NCBI RefSeq assembly: GCF_004355225.1
Contig: NZ_CP037933.1
Span: 1,302,001-1,366,000, forward strand
DNA length: 64,000 nucleotides
From: Flavobacterium nackdongense
GTDB lineage: Bacteria; Bacteroidota; Bacteroidia; Flavobacteriales; Flavobacteriaceae
Direction of reading: 5' to 3'
Shown piece by piece: positions 41,064 through 51,013 of the stretch (the first letter of the stretch is position 1; every line of letters begins with the position of its first letter). The notes under the pieces were generated by a model. That model ran no database searches and was not told where the DNA came from. It worked only from the letters and a program-made list of their open reading frames with translations. Position numbers and translations under genes: made by a program.

Positions 41064-43562
41064 ATGGAACAGTCAAATCAGTCACTACAAGGGCTTTCCG
41101 ACGAAGAAGTACTACAATCAAGAGCAAAAAGCGGTTCCAATTCGCTAGAACATCAGAATAAAAACCATTTTATTTCCTCCCTTACTGAAATGATTCAGGA
41201 ACCGATGTTCTTGCTTTTAATCATCGCGACCAGTGTTTATTTTATTACCGGAAAATACGGCGACGGTTTTTTTATGCTGGCTGCGATTTTTTTGGTTTCT
41301 ACCATTTCACTCTACCAAGAATCAAAAAGTCGAAATGCTATTGATGAACTTAAAAAGTTATCGCAACCCAAAAGTAAAGTCATTCGAAATGGCGCTCTCA
41401 TTGAGATTCCGAGCGAAGAAATAGTTGTAGGTGATTCTATCCAAACCGAAGAAGGCACTTTTGTTCCAGCGGATGGAATCATCATTCAATCCAATGATTT
41501 TTCGGTAAATGAATCTATTTTAACAGGAGAATCTCTTTCGGTTTTCAAAAATGAAAAATCCGAAATCAATCAAATATTTCAGGGAACGATTGTCGCCAGT
41601 GGTTTGGCCATTTGTAAAGTGACCGCTGTTGGAAACCAAACACAACTCGGGAAAATTGGAAATAGTTTAGCCTCTATCATCGAAGAAAAAACACCACTAC
41701 AACTACAAATTGGAAATTTTGTAAAATATTTATCCATCATTGGATTATTCTTTTTCGGAATTGTTTGGGCAATAAATTTCTACAATTCTGGACTGTTTTT
41801 AGACAGTTTACTCAAAGCACTCACTCTAGCAATGAGCATTATTCCAGAGGAAATTCCGGTGGCATTTACCACTTTTATGGCTTTGGGAGCCTGGCGATTG
41901 ATGAAAATGGGGATTATCGTTAAGCACACAAAAACGGTCGAAACCCTAGGTAGCGCAACCGTAATTTGTACCGATAAAACAGGAACAATTACTCAAAACA
42001 AAATGAGTCTGGCTCAACTCTACTTATTTTCATCAGACAAAATTGTACATCCAAAAGAACGACTTTCCGAGGATGAATTGGAATTACTCAGCATCTCAAT
42101 GTGGGCCAGCGAACCCATTCCGTTTGATGGTATGGAAATTGCGCTTCACGATGCCTATGCAAAATTTACTATTCTTGATGAAAGACCCAATTATAAATTA
42201 ATTCACGAATATCCATTGAGTGGAAATCCACCAATGATGACTCACATTTTTGAAAACCAAAAAGGGACCAGAATTATTGCGGTCAAAGGCGCCCCAGAAG
42301 CCATAATAGCTTCTTGCAAACTTTCTGCAGCAGAAATTCAAAAAATAAATAGGGCCATTGAATCGATGTCGAAAGAAGGCTTTCGAGTACTAGGTGTTGG
42401 TATTTCTCCCTTTTCAGAAAAAGATTTTCCAAAAACGCAGCAGGAATTTCTATTCGATTTCAAAGGAATAGTGGCCTTTTATGACCCTCCAAAAGACAAC
42501 ATCAAAACGGTTTTTGATGCTTTTTATAATGCTGGAATTCAGGTGAAAATTGTAACTGGGGACAATGCCACAACCACTTCTACAATTGCCAAACAAATTG
42601 GATTTAGAAATCCCGAAAACAGCTTGAACGGCGATGAATTGATGACTATGGATGAAGCTACTTTGAAAGAAAAAGTAATGGACACGACTATTTTTACCAG
42701 AATGTTTCCCGAAGCCAAACTCAAAATTATTGAGGCTTTAAAAGCCAATAACCAAATTGTGGCAATGACTGGCGATGGTGTAAACGATGGGCCAGCCCTA
42801 AAATCGGCCCATATTGGAATTGCAATGGGAAAAAAAGGAACCGAAATTGCCAAACAAGCGGCAAACCTCATCCTAATCGACGATGATTTATCGAAAATGA
42901 CTGATGCTATTGCTATGGGAAGGAAAATCTATATCAACCTGAAAAAAGCCATCCAATACATCATTTCCATTCATATTCCTATCGTGTTGATTGTCTTTAT
43001 TCCATTGGTTTTAGGATGGATTTATCCCAATATTTTTTCACCTGTTCACATTATTTTTCTCGAAATAATTATGGGTCCCACTTGTTCCATAATTTATGAA
43101 AATGAACCTATGGAATCGAATTTAATGCTTCAAAAACCACGTCCGCTAACGAATACCTTTTTCAATCTGAAAGAAATAACTATTAGCCTGATTCAAGGGC
43201 TGGCGATTACATTGGGACTTCTATTTATCTATCGATATTGTGTGTACCAAAACTGCTCAGAAAGCAGTACTCGCACGGTTGTTTTTCTCACTTTAATCGC
43301 GTCGAATATATTCCTGACCTTGGCCAATCGTTCGTTTTATTATTCGATATTTACGACTATTCGATACAAAAACAATCTGGTATTAATGATCATAGGAATC
43401 ACCGTTATCATCACAAGTTTACTGCTGTTTGTTCCCGTATTCGCCCGATTCTTTATGTTTGAGGCCGTTTCGACTTTACAAATAGGGATGAGTATTATGG
43501 TGGGTTTTGTTTGCGTATTTTGGATAGAAATTTATAAAGCATTCAAGCGAAGAAAATCTTGA
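41064..43562 (+). CDS. Cation-translocating P-type ATPase (P2, calcium-like)
   Basis: An 832-residue P2-type ATPase. It starts with the cation ATPase N-terminal domain (QGLSDEEVLQSRAKSGSN), then the actuator loop with LTGES, the ion-binding helix motif IPEEIPVAFTTF, the phosphorylation site CTDKTGTITQNKMS, and GDGVNDGPALKSAHIG, ending with about four C-terminal helices. PEEIP in helix 4 and overall layout resemble calcium or magnesium pumps, so export of a divalent cation is likely. It stands alone between guaB (divergent) and a convergent DUF5723 gene. Confidence 0.88.
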   Translation: MEQSNQSLQGLSDEEVLQSRAKSGSNSLEHQNKNHFISSLTEMIQEPMFLLLIIATSVYFITGKYGDGFFMLAAIFLVSTISLYQESKSRNAIDELKKLSQPKSKVIRNGALIEIPSEEIVVGDSIQTEEGTFVPADGIIIQSNDFSVNESILTGESLSVFKNEKSEINQIFQGTIVASGLAICKVTAVGNQTQLGKIGNSLASIIEEKTPLQLQIGNFVKYLSIIGLFFFGIVWAINFYNSGLFLDSLLKALTLAMSIIPEEIPVAFTTFMALGAWRLMKMGIIVKHTKTVETLGSATVICTDKTGTITQNKMSLAQLYLFSSDKIVHPKERLSEDELELLSISMWASEPIPFDGMEIALHDAYAKFTILDERPNYKLIHEYPLSGNPPMMTHIFENQKGTRIIAVKGAPEAIIASCKLSAAEIQKINRAIESMSKEGFRVLGVGISPFSEKDFPKTQQEFLFDFKGIVAFYDPPKDNIKTVFDAFYNAGIQVKIVTGDNATTTSTIAKQIGFRNPENSLNGDELMTMDEATLKEKVMDTTIFTRMFPEAKLKIIEALKANNQIVAMTGDGVNDGPALKSAHIGIAMGKKGTEIAKQAANLILIDDDLSKMTDAIAMGRKIYINLKKAIQYIISIHIPIVLIVFIPLVLGWIYPNIFSPVHIIFLEIIMGPTCSIIYENEPMESNLMLQKPRPLTNTFFNLKEITISLIQGLAITLGLLFIYRYCVYQNCSESSTRTVVFLTLIASNIFLTLANRSFYYSIFTTIRYKNNLVLMIIGITVIITSLLLFVPVFARFFMFEAVSTLQIGMSIMVGFVCVFWIEIYKAFKRRKS

Positions 43563-43563
43563 T

Positions 43564-44955
43564 TTAATCAGGCGTATTTTTAGAAGGAAAAATAACATTG
43601 AGTCCCAATTGAAGTGACAAACTATGCGCCTTAGAAATATCTTGGTATTCCAAAAGATTGTCGGCTAAGAGGTAAAAATTGACTTTACCAAGGGTGGTTG
43701 ACAAGCCAAGACCAATGTTTTTGGCAGAAAAAGAATCTACGGTGTAAGTGGCTTTCATTTCTAAAGAATCGAAAATTTGTCTTCTGTAAAAAGCTGTCAA
43801 TGCCATCAGAGGGGTTCTGGGCGTTGCCATTGCAAAAAGTTGTGCTCCAACGGAGTTTGTATATTTAATTTCATTTCCACCAACGCAATTACAATCCGAA
43901 CTTCTGCCATCGCCAAAGGAATATTGGAGAGAAGAATTAAATTTCAAGGGGCGCGAAGTCTTGTATTTTGTATGCAAAGTGTCTAAAGGAATGGCATCAT
44001 TAAATTCATCTAATATGTCATTTGAGTTGCCAAGAACAAAATCTGGTGTTAATCCAACATAATTATAATAGCCTTTCCAACGGTAACTTTCGATTTCTTT
44101 GGTGTGATTTATAAAGCCAATATCGATCAAACTAGCCGTCAATTGCAGGTTTTCTTTTGGGTAATAAGTCAACCCTAAATCCAATCCTAGACCGAGATTC
44201 CCTCCCAATAAAGTTTTTTTCATGATATCACTTCCTGCATTTCCGGAGTAATTTTCGAGATAGTTTGTCAATCCAGAAGTATTGACCAATCCATTGGCCG
44301 AAATTACTTGTTCGTAAATAGAATTGGTTCCCTGAATGGTATAAAAATAGCCTGAGTTTTTAGTAGAAGACACATTAAAAATACTAGAATAAATTTTTCC
44401 TCTGGCGCCAAGAATCAGTTTATCATTCACTTTTTTGTGATAACCAATATGAAAAACGGAAAGCATTTCGCCTCGGGCATTCAAATCGCCCATATCAAAA
44501 ACTTTTCCCAAATAATTCTGATTTCCATCCAACAATAAAATAGCGTAATCTTTGGGCATATAGGTCAAAACATCGAATTCCTGATACAAACCGAAGGAAA
44601 GGTAAGCATTGTCCTGCCAGTCACCCAATTTGAATCCACCGCTAAAAATTTCTAATTGTTGATTCAAACTAACCTTATCATTTCTGGAAGTAGAAAACAC
44701 AACATTTCGTAATTTGGTATTAAAATCGACTCCATCATTGGCAAATAAATCATAAACGGAGAAACTACTCGAACCCATATTTGCTGAAAATCCAGAAAGC
44801 AATGGAATACCAACAAACCATTTATAGTCAACATCCGAACCCGGATTACTGAGCATAGATTGGGGCACGGAGGTGAAATTATAGAGGATTTGCTTGTTTT
44901 GAGAAAAACAACCTAGTGAAACCAAAAGGATAAAAACTAAGGAATACTTTCTCAT
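43564..44955 (-). CDS. DUF5723 family outer-membrane-like protein
   Basis: A 463-residue protein with a signal peptide (MRKYSLVFILLVSLGCFSQ). The rest is beta-strand rich with alternating aromatic strands (LSFGLYQEFDVLTYMP, MLSVFHIGYHKKVNDKL, FNSSLQYSFGDG), which fits an outer-membrane barrel of the DUF5723 family. Function unknown. Its start overlaps the stop of the lipoprotein gene upstream by 4 bases, so the two are co-translated. Confidence 0.78.
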   Translation of the reverse strand: MRKYSLVFILLVSLGCFSQNKQILYNFTSVPQSMLSNPGSDVDYKWFVGIPLLSGFSANMGSSSFSVYDLFANDGVDFNTKLRNVVFSTSRNDKVSLNQQLEIFSGGFKLGDWQDNAYLSFGLYQEFDVLTYMPKDYAILLLDGNQNYLGKVFDMGDLNARGEMLSVFHIGYHKKVNDKLILGARGKIYSSIFNVSSTKNSGYFYTIQGTNSIYEQVISANGLVNTSGLTNYLENYSGNAGSDIMKKTLLGGNLGLGLDLGLTYYPKENLQLTASLIDIGFINHTKEIESYRWKGYYNYVGLTPDFVLGNSNDILDEFNDAIPLDTLHTKYKTSRPLKFNSSLQYSFGDGRSSDCNCVGGNEIKYTNSVGAQLFAMATPRTPLMALTAFYRRQIFDSLEMKATYTVDSFSAKNIGLGLSTTLGKVNFYLLADNLLEYQDISKAHSLSLQLGLNVIFPSKNTPD

Positions 44956-45488
44956 TGCACTTCAAAATAAAGTGTGCCACTGGAGCGAAGTTTTAGGCTT
45001 CCTGAACTAGTGGCTGTCAATGGTGTGCCGGGAAGAAGAACAATTGCAAAGGCAATTTTTGTGGTTTTCTTCAAAATATCGAGTTTGGTATTTTCGAATA
45101 TTTCAGTTTTCAAAACCACAATTGGACTTCCGGAATAGGCGGGCAAACTAAATGGAATCGCATAAAGCCTAGTATTATTATCATCTAATAAATACAAATT
45201 GATGATAAAAGCCCTATTGATGGTGTTGGTGAATTCGAAAAAAAAGTCTGTTCTTCGGATATTATTTGAAAAATCCGGATCATTAAACACTTCAAAATTC
45301 ACTACATCACCTACCAAAGGTTGCTCCACTCCTCCGATAATAAATTGATTGGCTTTTATATCAAATGAAGCCATATTGGCAACCACTACAGGTTCCAACT
45401 TTAAGTCATTGGCTTGGTTAAAATCTAAATCACTAGAACAGGATGTAGAAAACAGTAAAATGATAAATATTCCTAATAGTTTGTTCAT
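44952..45488 (-). CDS. Lipoprotein of unknown function next to the DUF5723 gene
   Basis: A 178-residue lipoprotein (signal LGIFIILLFSTSC, cysteine at 17), followed by SSDLDFNQANDLKLEPVVV and a strand-rich domain of Ig or jelly-roll type (alternating hydrophobic strands). No family recognised. It overlaps the DUF5723 gene by 4 bases, so the lipoprotein and barrel probably form a pair in the outer membrane. Confidence 0.75.
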   Translation of the reverse strand: MNKLLGIFIILLFSTSCSSDLDFNQANDLKLEPVVVANMASFDIKANQFIIGGVEQPLVGDVVNFEVFNDPDFSNNIRRTDFFFEFTNTINRAFIINLYLLDDNNTRLYAIPFSLPAYSGSPIVVLKTEIFENTKLDILKKTTKIAFAIVLLPGTPLTATSSGSLKLRSSGTLYFEVQ

Positions 45489-45546
45489 AGTTTCAATGCA
45501 TTGGGGAATTACATTTTTAACGAAGATATTTATTTTTTAGTATTAT

Positions 45547-46410
45547 TTAATGAAAGCTCGAAAATATTTTTGAAGCCGCATTGTAAGCACTTTCGAAACT
45601 CATAGCTCTCAAATTGATATTTTCTTTTTTGGAATTAAAGTAAGACAACATTTTCTCAGTAGGCATATTTCCTGTAAGAACATCTTTTGCCATCGGGCAT
45701 CCTCCAAAACCTTGAATGGCTCCATCAAATCGTCGGCAACCCGCATTGTAAGCCGCATCTATTTTCTCGAACCATTTGTCTGGAGTTGTGTGCAAATGAG
45801 CACCAAATTCTATATTTTGGAATTTTGGAATCAAATTCGAAAATAAATACTGAATGACTTCCGGTGTAGAACTGCCAACAGTATCCGAAAGGGATAAGAT
45901 CTTAACACCCATATTTGAAAGTTTTTCAGTCCATTCACCCACTATTTCCACGTTCCAAGGATCGCCATAAGGGTTTCCAAAACCCATCGAAAGATAAACC
46001 ACCACTTCTTTATTGCTTTTATCAGCAATTTGAAGAATTTCTTGTAAAGTAGTTAAGGATTCTGCAATAGTTTTGTGGGTATTCCGCATTTGGAAATTCT
46101 CAGAAATCGAAAAAGGAAAACCCAAATATCGAATAGTTTGGTGTTGCGAAGCAGCGATTGCTCCTTGTGTATTGGCAATGATAGCCAATAATTTACTTTC
46201 CGTTTTTGAAAGATCTAAACGAGCCAAAACCTCAGTGGTATCTTGCATTTGTGGGATGGCCTTGGGCGAAACAAAACTCCCAAAGTCAATAGTATCAAAG
46301 CCTACTCGCAGCAAAGATTGAATGTAAGCTACTTTATTTGCAGTAGGAATAAAAGTTTTTATTCCTTGCATCGCATCGCGTGGACATTCGATAATTTTTA
46401 TTGCTTCCAT
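45547..46410 (-). CDS. Hydroxymethylglutaryl-CoA lyase-like enzyme
   Basis: A 287-residue HMGL-like TIM barrel. It begins IKIIECPRDAMQGIKTFIPTA (catalytic Arg/Asp region), and has GFDTIDFGSFVSPKAIPQM, LSLSDTVGSSTP, FGAHLHTTPD with the metal-binding HxH, and GGCPMAKDVLTGNMPTE with the active-site cysteine. It cleaves HMG-CoA into acetyl-CoA and acetoacetate in leucine breakdown. A related aldolase role cannot be ruled out. It is 37 bases downstream of pyrD. Confidence 0.88.
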   Translation of the reverse strand: MEAIKIIECPRDAMQGIKTFIPTANKVAYIQSLLRVGFDTIDFGSFVSPKAIPQMQDTTEVLARLDLSKTESKLLAIIANTQGAIAASQHQTIRYLGFPFSISENFQMRNTHKTIAESLTTLQEILQIADKSNKEVVVYLSMGFGNPYGDPWNVEIVGEWTEKLSNMGVKILSLSDTVGSSTPEVIQYLFSNLIPKFQNIEFGAHLHTTPDKWFEKIDAAYNAGCRRFDGAIQGFGGCPMAKDVLTGNMPTEKMLSYFNSKKENINLRAMSFESAYNAASKIFSSFH

Positions 46411-46447
46411 AGAAGCCCAAATATAAGAAAGTTTAGTCTCTAAAAAC

Positions 46448-47467
46448 TTAAAGTTTTTCTAAAATCTTCTTATTAATGGCTTTTATCAATCCTGGTCCTT
46501 CGTAGATAAAACCAGTATACAATTGGATTAAACTCGCTCCTGCTTCTAATTTTTCAATCGCATCATCGGCTGAATGGATTCCTCCTACTCCAATAATTGG
46601 AAAGGCTTTATTGCTTTTTTCGGAAAGAAAACGAATCACTTCAGTGGAACGATTTTTCAATGGTTTTCCAGACATTCCGCCCACTTCTACTTTATTTTCA
46701 GATTGCAAACCTTCACGCGACAAAGTGGTATTGGTAGCAATAACGCCTGCAATTTTAGTTTCTTTGACAATATCAATAATATCCAACAATTGAGAATCGG
46801 TCAAATCGGGAGCGATTTTCAACAAAATAGGTTTCGCCTTGGGCTTAGTCAAATTCTGGTTTTGCAAGGTTTGCAATAGTTGTTTCAACGGCTCTTTCTC
46901 TTGTAATTCGCGAAGATTGGGGGTGTTTGGCGAGCTTACATTCACCACAAAATAATTGACATAATCATACAAAGCATCAAAACAAGTCAGGTAATCATCG
47001 ACTGCATTTTCATTTGGAGTCACTTTATTTTTGCCAATATTTCCACCTATAAGAACGCCTTTGTTTTTCTTTAATCTTTCGACAGCTTCTTGAACTCCGC
47101 CGTTATTGAAACCCATTCTGTTAATAAGAGCCGTATCTTCAACCAAACGAAAAATGCGTTTTTTAGGATTTCCTTCTTGCCCTTTTGGCGTAATTGTTCC
47201 TATTTCAATAAATCCAAAACCAAGGTTAGACAATTCATTATACAAAGAAGCGTCTTTATCCATTCCGGCGGCCAATCCAACTGGATTTTTGAATTTCAAG
47301 CCAAAGACTTCGGTTTCCAATCGCTTGTCATCGACAACATATAATGCCCTAAAAAGTGAAGGTATTCCGGGTATTTTGGATAAATTTCGAATGAGAGAAA
47401 AGGTGAAATAATGCACTTTTTCAGGGTCAAAACAGAAAAAGATAGGACGTATAATTTGTTTGTACAT
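46448..47467 (-). CDS. pyrD: Quinone-dependent dihydroorotate dehydrogenase
   Basis: A 339-residue class 2 enzyme that oxidises dihydroorotate to orotate, passing electrons to quinone at the membrane. It has the N-terminal helices that bind the membrane ([22 protein letters not shown]), [15 protein letters not shown] (FMN binding), [14 protein letters not shown] with the catalytic serine of class 2, and [28 protein letters not shown] chose the ATG at 47467; an in-frame TTG 21 bases upstream is less likely. Confidence 0.95.
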   Translation of the reverse strand: MYKQIIRPIFFCFDPEKVHYFTFSLIRNLSKIPGIPSLFRALYVVDDKRLETEVFGLKFKNPVGLAAGMDKDASLYNELSNLGFGFIEIGTITPKGQEGNPKKRIFRLVEDTALINRMGFNNGGVQEAVERLKKNKGVLIGGNIGKNKVTPNENAVDDYLTCFDALYDYVNYFVVNVSSPNTPNLRELQEKEPLKQLLQTLQNQNLTKPKAKPILLKIAPDLTDSQLLDIIDIVKETKIAGVIATNTTLSREGLQSENKVEVGGMSGKPLKNRSTEVIRFLSEKSNKAFPIIGVGGIHSADDAIEKLEAGASLIQLYTGFIYEGPGLIKAINKKILEKL

Positions 47468-47586
47468 AATAAAAGTGTTGTACTGCAAAAATAGAATTAT
47501 CTAATCGATTTTATAAATATTTACATAAATAATTTCCCTTTATTAAAAACATATTAACCTGAACTCGATTACTATTAAAAAATTTA

Positions 47587-47739
47587 AACCACATAGAAAA
47601 AAAATTTTATAAATAGAAAGGCACTCTGCTTATCATAGGTTTACTCCGTCAGTTCGCTTTGCTCGTGTCATAGTTATGTGTAAATAAAATACCTATGAAA
47701 ATCTACCCAAATTATATTATTTTAATAGCCTATGTGGTT
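47587..47739. repeat. AACCACATAG inverted-repeat element (about 150 bp)
   Basis: AACCACATAG (47587-47596) and CTATGTGGTT (47730-47739) are perfect inverted ends. Inside is a diverged relative of the 30-bp dispersed repeat (47642-47669). It fills most of the 405-base space between pyrD and prmA, which has no gene. Confidence 0.65.
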
Positions 47740-47850
47740 AAAAATCAATAATCGAACTTAGTATATTAGAAAATAAATTTGATTACCCCTTAAATGTAAA
47801 ATGCAAACTGGCCACTTGTCAACAGACAGGCTGACTGCCAACTTTTTTAT

Positions 47851-47858
47851 TACCTTTG
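47851..47858 (+). promoter_or_regulatory. prmA -7 promoter element
   Basis: TACCTTTG, a perfect TAnnTTTG, 15 bases before the ATG at 47873. Confidence 0.5.
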
Positions 47859-47872
47859 CAAAAAATAATTTT

Positions 47873-48706
47873 ATGTCAAATATATATTTAGGTTATCACT
47901 TCACTGTTGAACCCAAAGAACTAGGTTCCGAAATCTTGATTGCCGAACTGGGAGAATTGCCTTTCGAAAGCTTTATCGATACTGATTTAGGCATTGTTGC
48001 CTATATCCAAAAAGACCTTTGGAATGAAAATATTCTGGACGATTTGTTTATCCTAAAATCACCTGAATTTACCATTTCTTATAAAATAGAAGAAATCGAC
48101 CAAGTCAACTGGAATGAGGAATGGGAAAAGAATTTTGAACCCATCGATGTAGATGGAAAATGCCACGTACGTGCTCCTTTTCACCCAAAAACGGATGCCG
48201 AATTTGACATTGTCATCGAACCTAAAATGAGTTTTGGCACTGGGCATCACGAAACCACACATATGATGATTCAGCATTTATTAGAAATGGATGTTACTGG
48301 AATGAAAACATTGGATATGGGTTGCGGAACAGCCATTTTAGCCATTTTGGCCGAGATGAAAGGCGCTCAACCTATCGATGCTATCGATATTGACAACTGG
48401 TGCTATTTGAACTCTATCGAAAATGCCGAACGCAATAATTGTAAGCAGATCACAGTTTATGAAGGTGATGCTGCCTTGTTAAAAGATAAAAAATACGATT
48501 TGATTATTGCCAATATCAACCGCAATATTTTGTTGAACGATATGCAATCTTATGTCGATTGTTTGAATCCAAAAGGAACGCTTTTATTGAGTGGATTTTA
48601 TACCGAAGACATTCCGTTTATTGATGCTTCCTGCACCCACAAAGGATTAACGTATGTTAAAAAGTTTGAAAGAAACAATTGGGTATCCTTAAAATATGTA
48701 AATTAG
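47873..48706 (+). CDS. prmA: Ribosomal protein L11 methyltransferase
   Basis: A 277-residue SAM-dependent methyltransferase. The N-terminal substrate domain is followed by the linker IEPKMSFGTGHHETTHMMI, the SAM motif LDMGCGTAILAI, and the NPPY-equivalent IIANINRNIL typical of PrmA (family motif N-I). It trimethylates ribosomal protein L11. The start at 47873 is just after a promoter element; an in-frame start at 47801 lies upstream of it. Followed 17 bases later by a second methyltransferase. Confidence 0.93.
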   Translation: MSNIYLGYHFTVEPKELGSEILIAELGELPFESFIDTDLGIVAYIQKDLWNENILDDLFILKSPEFTISYKIEEIDQVNWNEEWEKNFEPIDVDGKCHVRAPFHPKTDAEFDIVIEPKMSFGTGHHETTHMMIQHLLEMDVTGMKTLDMGCGTAILAILAEMKGAQPIDAIDIDNWCYLNSIENAERNNCKQITVYEGDAALLKDKKYDLIIANINRNILLNDMQSYVDCLNPKGTLLLSGFYTEDIPFIDASCTHKGLTYVKKFERNNWVSLKYVN

Positions 48707-48722
48707 TAATCAAATATAAAAA

Positions 48723-49337
48723 ATGGAAATCGATAGAAAAAATCATTGGGAAACGGTTTATGAAACCAAACAACCCGACGAAGTGAGTTGGACACAGGAA
48801 AATCCAAAAACTTCGATTGATTTTATTCACGAAACCTTTTTAGACAAAACTGCAAAAATCATTGATATTGGCGGTGGCGACAGTAAATTGGTGGATTATT
48901 TGTTAGCTGATGGCTACGAAAATATCACTGTTTTGGATATTTCGGCCAACGCCTTAGTAAGAGCTAAAAAAAGATTGGGGAAAAATGCCGAAAAAGTAAC
49001 TTGGATTGTTTCGGATATAACCGAATTTAAGCCCGAAACCAGTTATGACATTTGGCACGACCGAGCTACATTTCATTTTTTGACCACATCAGAACAAATA
49101 AAAACTTATGTGAAAATTATCGAAAAATGGGTGAATGATTATTTGATAATAGGTACTTTTTCTGAAAATGGCCCTAAAAAATGCAGCGGATTAGACATCA
49201 AACAATATTCAGACATAGCATTGGAAAATCAGTTTTCAAATGGTTTTGTAAAACTAAAATGCATCACAGAAGATCATACAACTCCTTTTGAAACCAAGCA
49301 AAATTTCACGTTTTGTACATTTAAAAAAATCAAATAA
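48723..49337 (+). CDS. Class I SAM-dependent methyltransferase
   Basis: A 204-residue methyltransferase with the start NHWETVYETKQPDEVSWTQE, known from a family of small methyltransferases, the SAM motif IIDIGGGDSKLVDYLL, the acidic strand VLDIS and a D-x-WHDRATFHFL segment. The substrate is not known. It follows prmA by 16 bases and clpS follows it by 42, so the three could be one transcript. It ends in a tail (QNFTFCTFKK) usual for the group. Confidence 0.85.
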   Translation: MEIDRKNHWETVYETKQPDEVSWTQENPKTSIDFIHETFLDKTAKIIDIGGGDSKLVDYLLADGYENITVLDISANALVRAKKRLGKNAEKVTWIVSDITEFKPETSYDIWHDRATFHFLTTSEQIKTYVKIIEKWVNDYLIIGTFSENGPKKCSGLDIKQYSDIALENQFSNGFVKLKCITEDHTTPFETKQNFTFCTFKKIK

Positions 49338-49379
49338 TACCCATTCAATTTTTATTTATAACCTACAATTTATCTAAAA

Positions 49380-49628
49380 ATGAGCACTAAAGAAAAAGTT
49401 AGAGAAAGAGTAAGCCTTAAAGAAGCAACCACCATCAACAACGAAATTATACTGTACAACGATGATGTGAACACTTTTGATCACGTGATCGAAACCTTGA
49501 TTCGAGTATGCAATCACACACCCGAACAAGCAGAACAATGTGCGCTGATTGTGCATTACAAAGGAAAATGTACTGTAAAAACAGATGTTTTAGAAAAACT
49601 AAAACCACAGTGCACCCAATTACTCTAA
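49380..49628 (+). CDS. clpS: ATP-dependent Clp protease adaptor ClpS
   Basis: An 82-residue adaptor that brings N-degron substrates to ClpAP. The core is ILYNDDVNTFDHVIETLIRVCNHTPEQAEQ (conserved NDD, the acidic pocket and Clp-binding surface), followed by the HxxGK-like VHYKGKCTV. The N-terminus is short and charged, as usual. It ends before a strong terminator. Confidence 0.93.
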   Translation: MSTKEKVRERVSLKEATTINNEIILYNDDVNTFDHVIETLIRVCNHTPEQAEQCALIVHYKGKCTVKTDVLEKLKPQCTQLL

Positions 49629-49677
49629 GCAGGTTTGAGTGCCGAAATAATTTAAAATTACATTTTACACCATAAAA

Positions 49678-49712
49678 AAGCAGGATCTTCGTTTTGGAAA
49701 ATCCTGCTTTTT
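49678..49712 (+). terminator. Terminator after clpS
   Basis: AAGCAGGAT (49678-49686) pairs with ATCCTGCTT (49701-49709), then a T run. Confidence 0.88.
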
Positions 49713-49750
49713 TTATATCAAGATACAATTATTTTAATCCAATTTCACCT

Positions 49751-49769
49751 CCCTCTCCTATGGAGAGGG
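49751..49769. repeat. CCCTCTCC/GGAGAGGG hairpin
   Basis: CCCTCTCC (49751-49758) and GGAGAGGG (49762-49769) with a 3-base loop, followed by TTGGGGTGAGG. This kind of GC-rich hairpin is recurrent in flavobacterial spacers. It lies just after the stop of the YeeE-like gene and could end its transcript. Confidence 0.7.
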
Positions 49770-49782
49770 TTGGGGTGAGGCT

Positions 49783-50196
49783 TTAATGCGGCAATTTATC
49801 TTTGAGCAATCCGTACAAAAACGTTCCGAAAAGTGCTCCAAAAAGCACCAGAATAATTGGCAAAAATCCTGCGCCTAGCAATATAAATATCGGACCGGGA
49901 CAAGCACCGACCAAAGCCCAACCCAATCCAAATAATATTCCACCAATCCAAAAACGAATAGAACCGGGTTCTTTGGGAATAATTTCTATTGGCAAACCTC
50001 TGAAATCTTTGATATTTTTTCTCTTTATAATTTGGATTCCTATTGCGCCTGTGACGATAGCAACCATAATAATTCCGTACATATGAAAGGATTGAAATAG
50101 AAACATTTCATAAATTCGGTACCACGAAACCGCTTCGGATTTGGTCAACACAATCCCGAAAACAAATCCTACAATGATGTATTTTACTGCTTTCAT
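49783..50196 (-). CDS. YeeE/YedE-type sulfur transporter, second half (DUF6691-like)
   Basis: A 137-residue membrane protein with about four helices, containing FGLGWALVGACPGPIFILLGAG with the conserved cysteine-proline of YeeE/YedE proteins. It matches the shorter partner of split YeeE-like transporters thought to bring in thiosulfate or other reduced sulfur. Its start lies 3 bases after the stop of the larger half, so the two are one operon. Confidence 0.85.
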   Translation of the reverse strand: MKAVKYIIVGFVFGIVLTKSEAVSWYRIYEMFLFQSFHMYGIIMVAIVTGAIGIQIIKRKNIKDFRGLPIEIIPKEPGSIRFWIGGILFGLGWALVGACPGPIFILLGAGFLPIILVLFGALFGTFLYGLLKDKLPH

Positions 50197-50199
50197 AGT

Positions 50200-50760
50200 C
50201 TAAAAAAGTAAAGGAAAAATAAAATGTGCCATAATCAATCCGCCTATAAAAAAACCAATTGCGGCTTTTAAAGAGGGTAATTGGAAACTGCTTAAACCAT
50301 AAATGGCGTGTCCAGAAGTACAACCGCTGGCGTAACGGGTTCCAAATCCAATCAAAATTCCTCCAATAATCAATATCAAAATCGTTTTGGGCGACTGAAA
50401 AATGTCGTTTGCAAATAAGGCATCGGGCAATAATTTTCCGTTGGGAGCATCGATACCAAGTTGTGACAATTGCTCGATTGTTTTCGGATTGATGGCCACA
50501 TTGGATGCATCACTCATAAAATGTACTGCGACAAATCCGCCCAACATCGCTCCTAAAACTACCAATAAATTCCATCGTTGCGCTTTCCAATCGAAATCAA
50601 AAAAACCAACTTTTTTACCCAATCCTGACATTGCACACAAGGACCGTAAATTGGAGGACATACCAAAAGTCTTTCCGAAATAAATCAGGCTAATCATCAC
50701 CATTCCTATCAAAAAGCCTGAAACATACCAAGGCCAAGTTTGAAATAAAATCTCCATCAT
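50200..50760 (-). CDS. YeeE/YedE-type sulfur transporter, first half
   Basis: A 186-residue membrane protein with about five helices. The motif GFGTRYASGCTSGHAIYGLSSF holds the conserved GCTSGH cysteine of YeeE/YedE. I start at the paired ATGATG at 50760; an in-frame ATG at 50820 would add 20 residues. With the gene 3 bases downstream it forms a two-part sulfur-compound importer in the inner membrane. The exact substrate is not visible. Confidence 0.88.
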   Translation of the reverse strand: MMEILFQTWPWYVSGFLIGMVMISLIYFGKTFGMSSNLRSLCAMSGLGKKVGFFDFDWKAQRWNLLVVLGAMLGGFVAVHFMSDASNVAINPKTIEQLSQLGIDAPNGKLLPDALFANDIFQSPKTILILIIGGILIGFGTRYASGCTSGHAIYGLSSFQLPSLKAAIGFFIGGLIMAHFIFPLLF

Positions 50761-51013
50761 CTCATTTTTAAGGAGCGAAAATAATAATTCTAATTTTATA
50801 ATAGCGAATAAATAAGGCATAATTGTTGTTTATCGCAGCAATACCTATTAAATTTGTTGCTCCAAATCAATTCAATATTTCGAATCAAAAACTATCATCC
50901 CTTAAAAAACGAATCCTTCAATTATGAAATGAGCATAACCGATAATTGGTAGCAAACACCAATGATAATATGCCAATTACATTGAACAAATAAAAAACAA
51001 TAAATATCAACAT

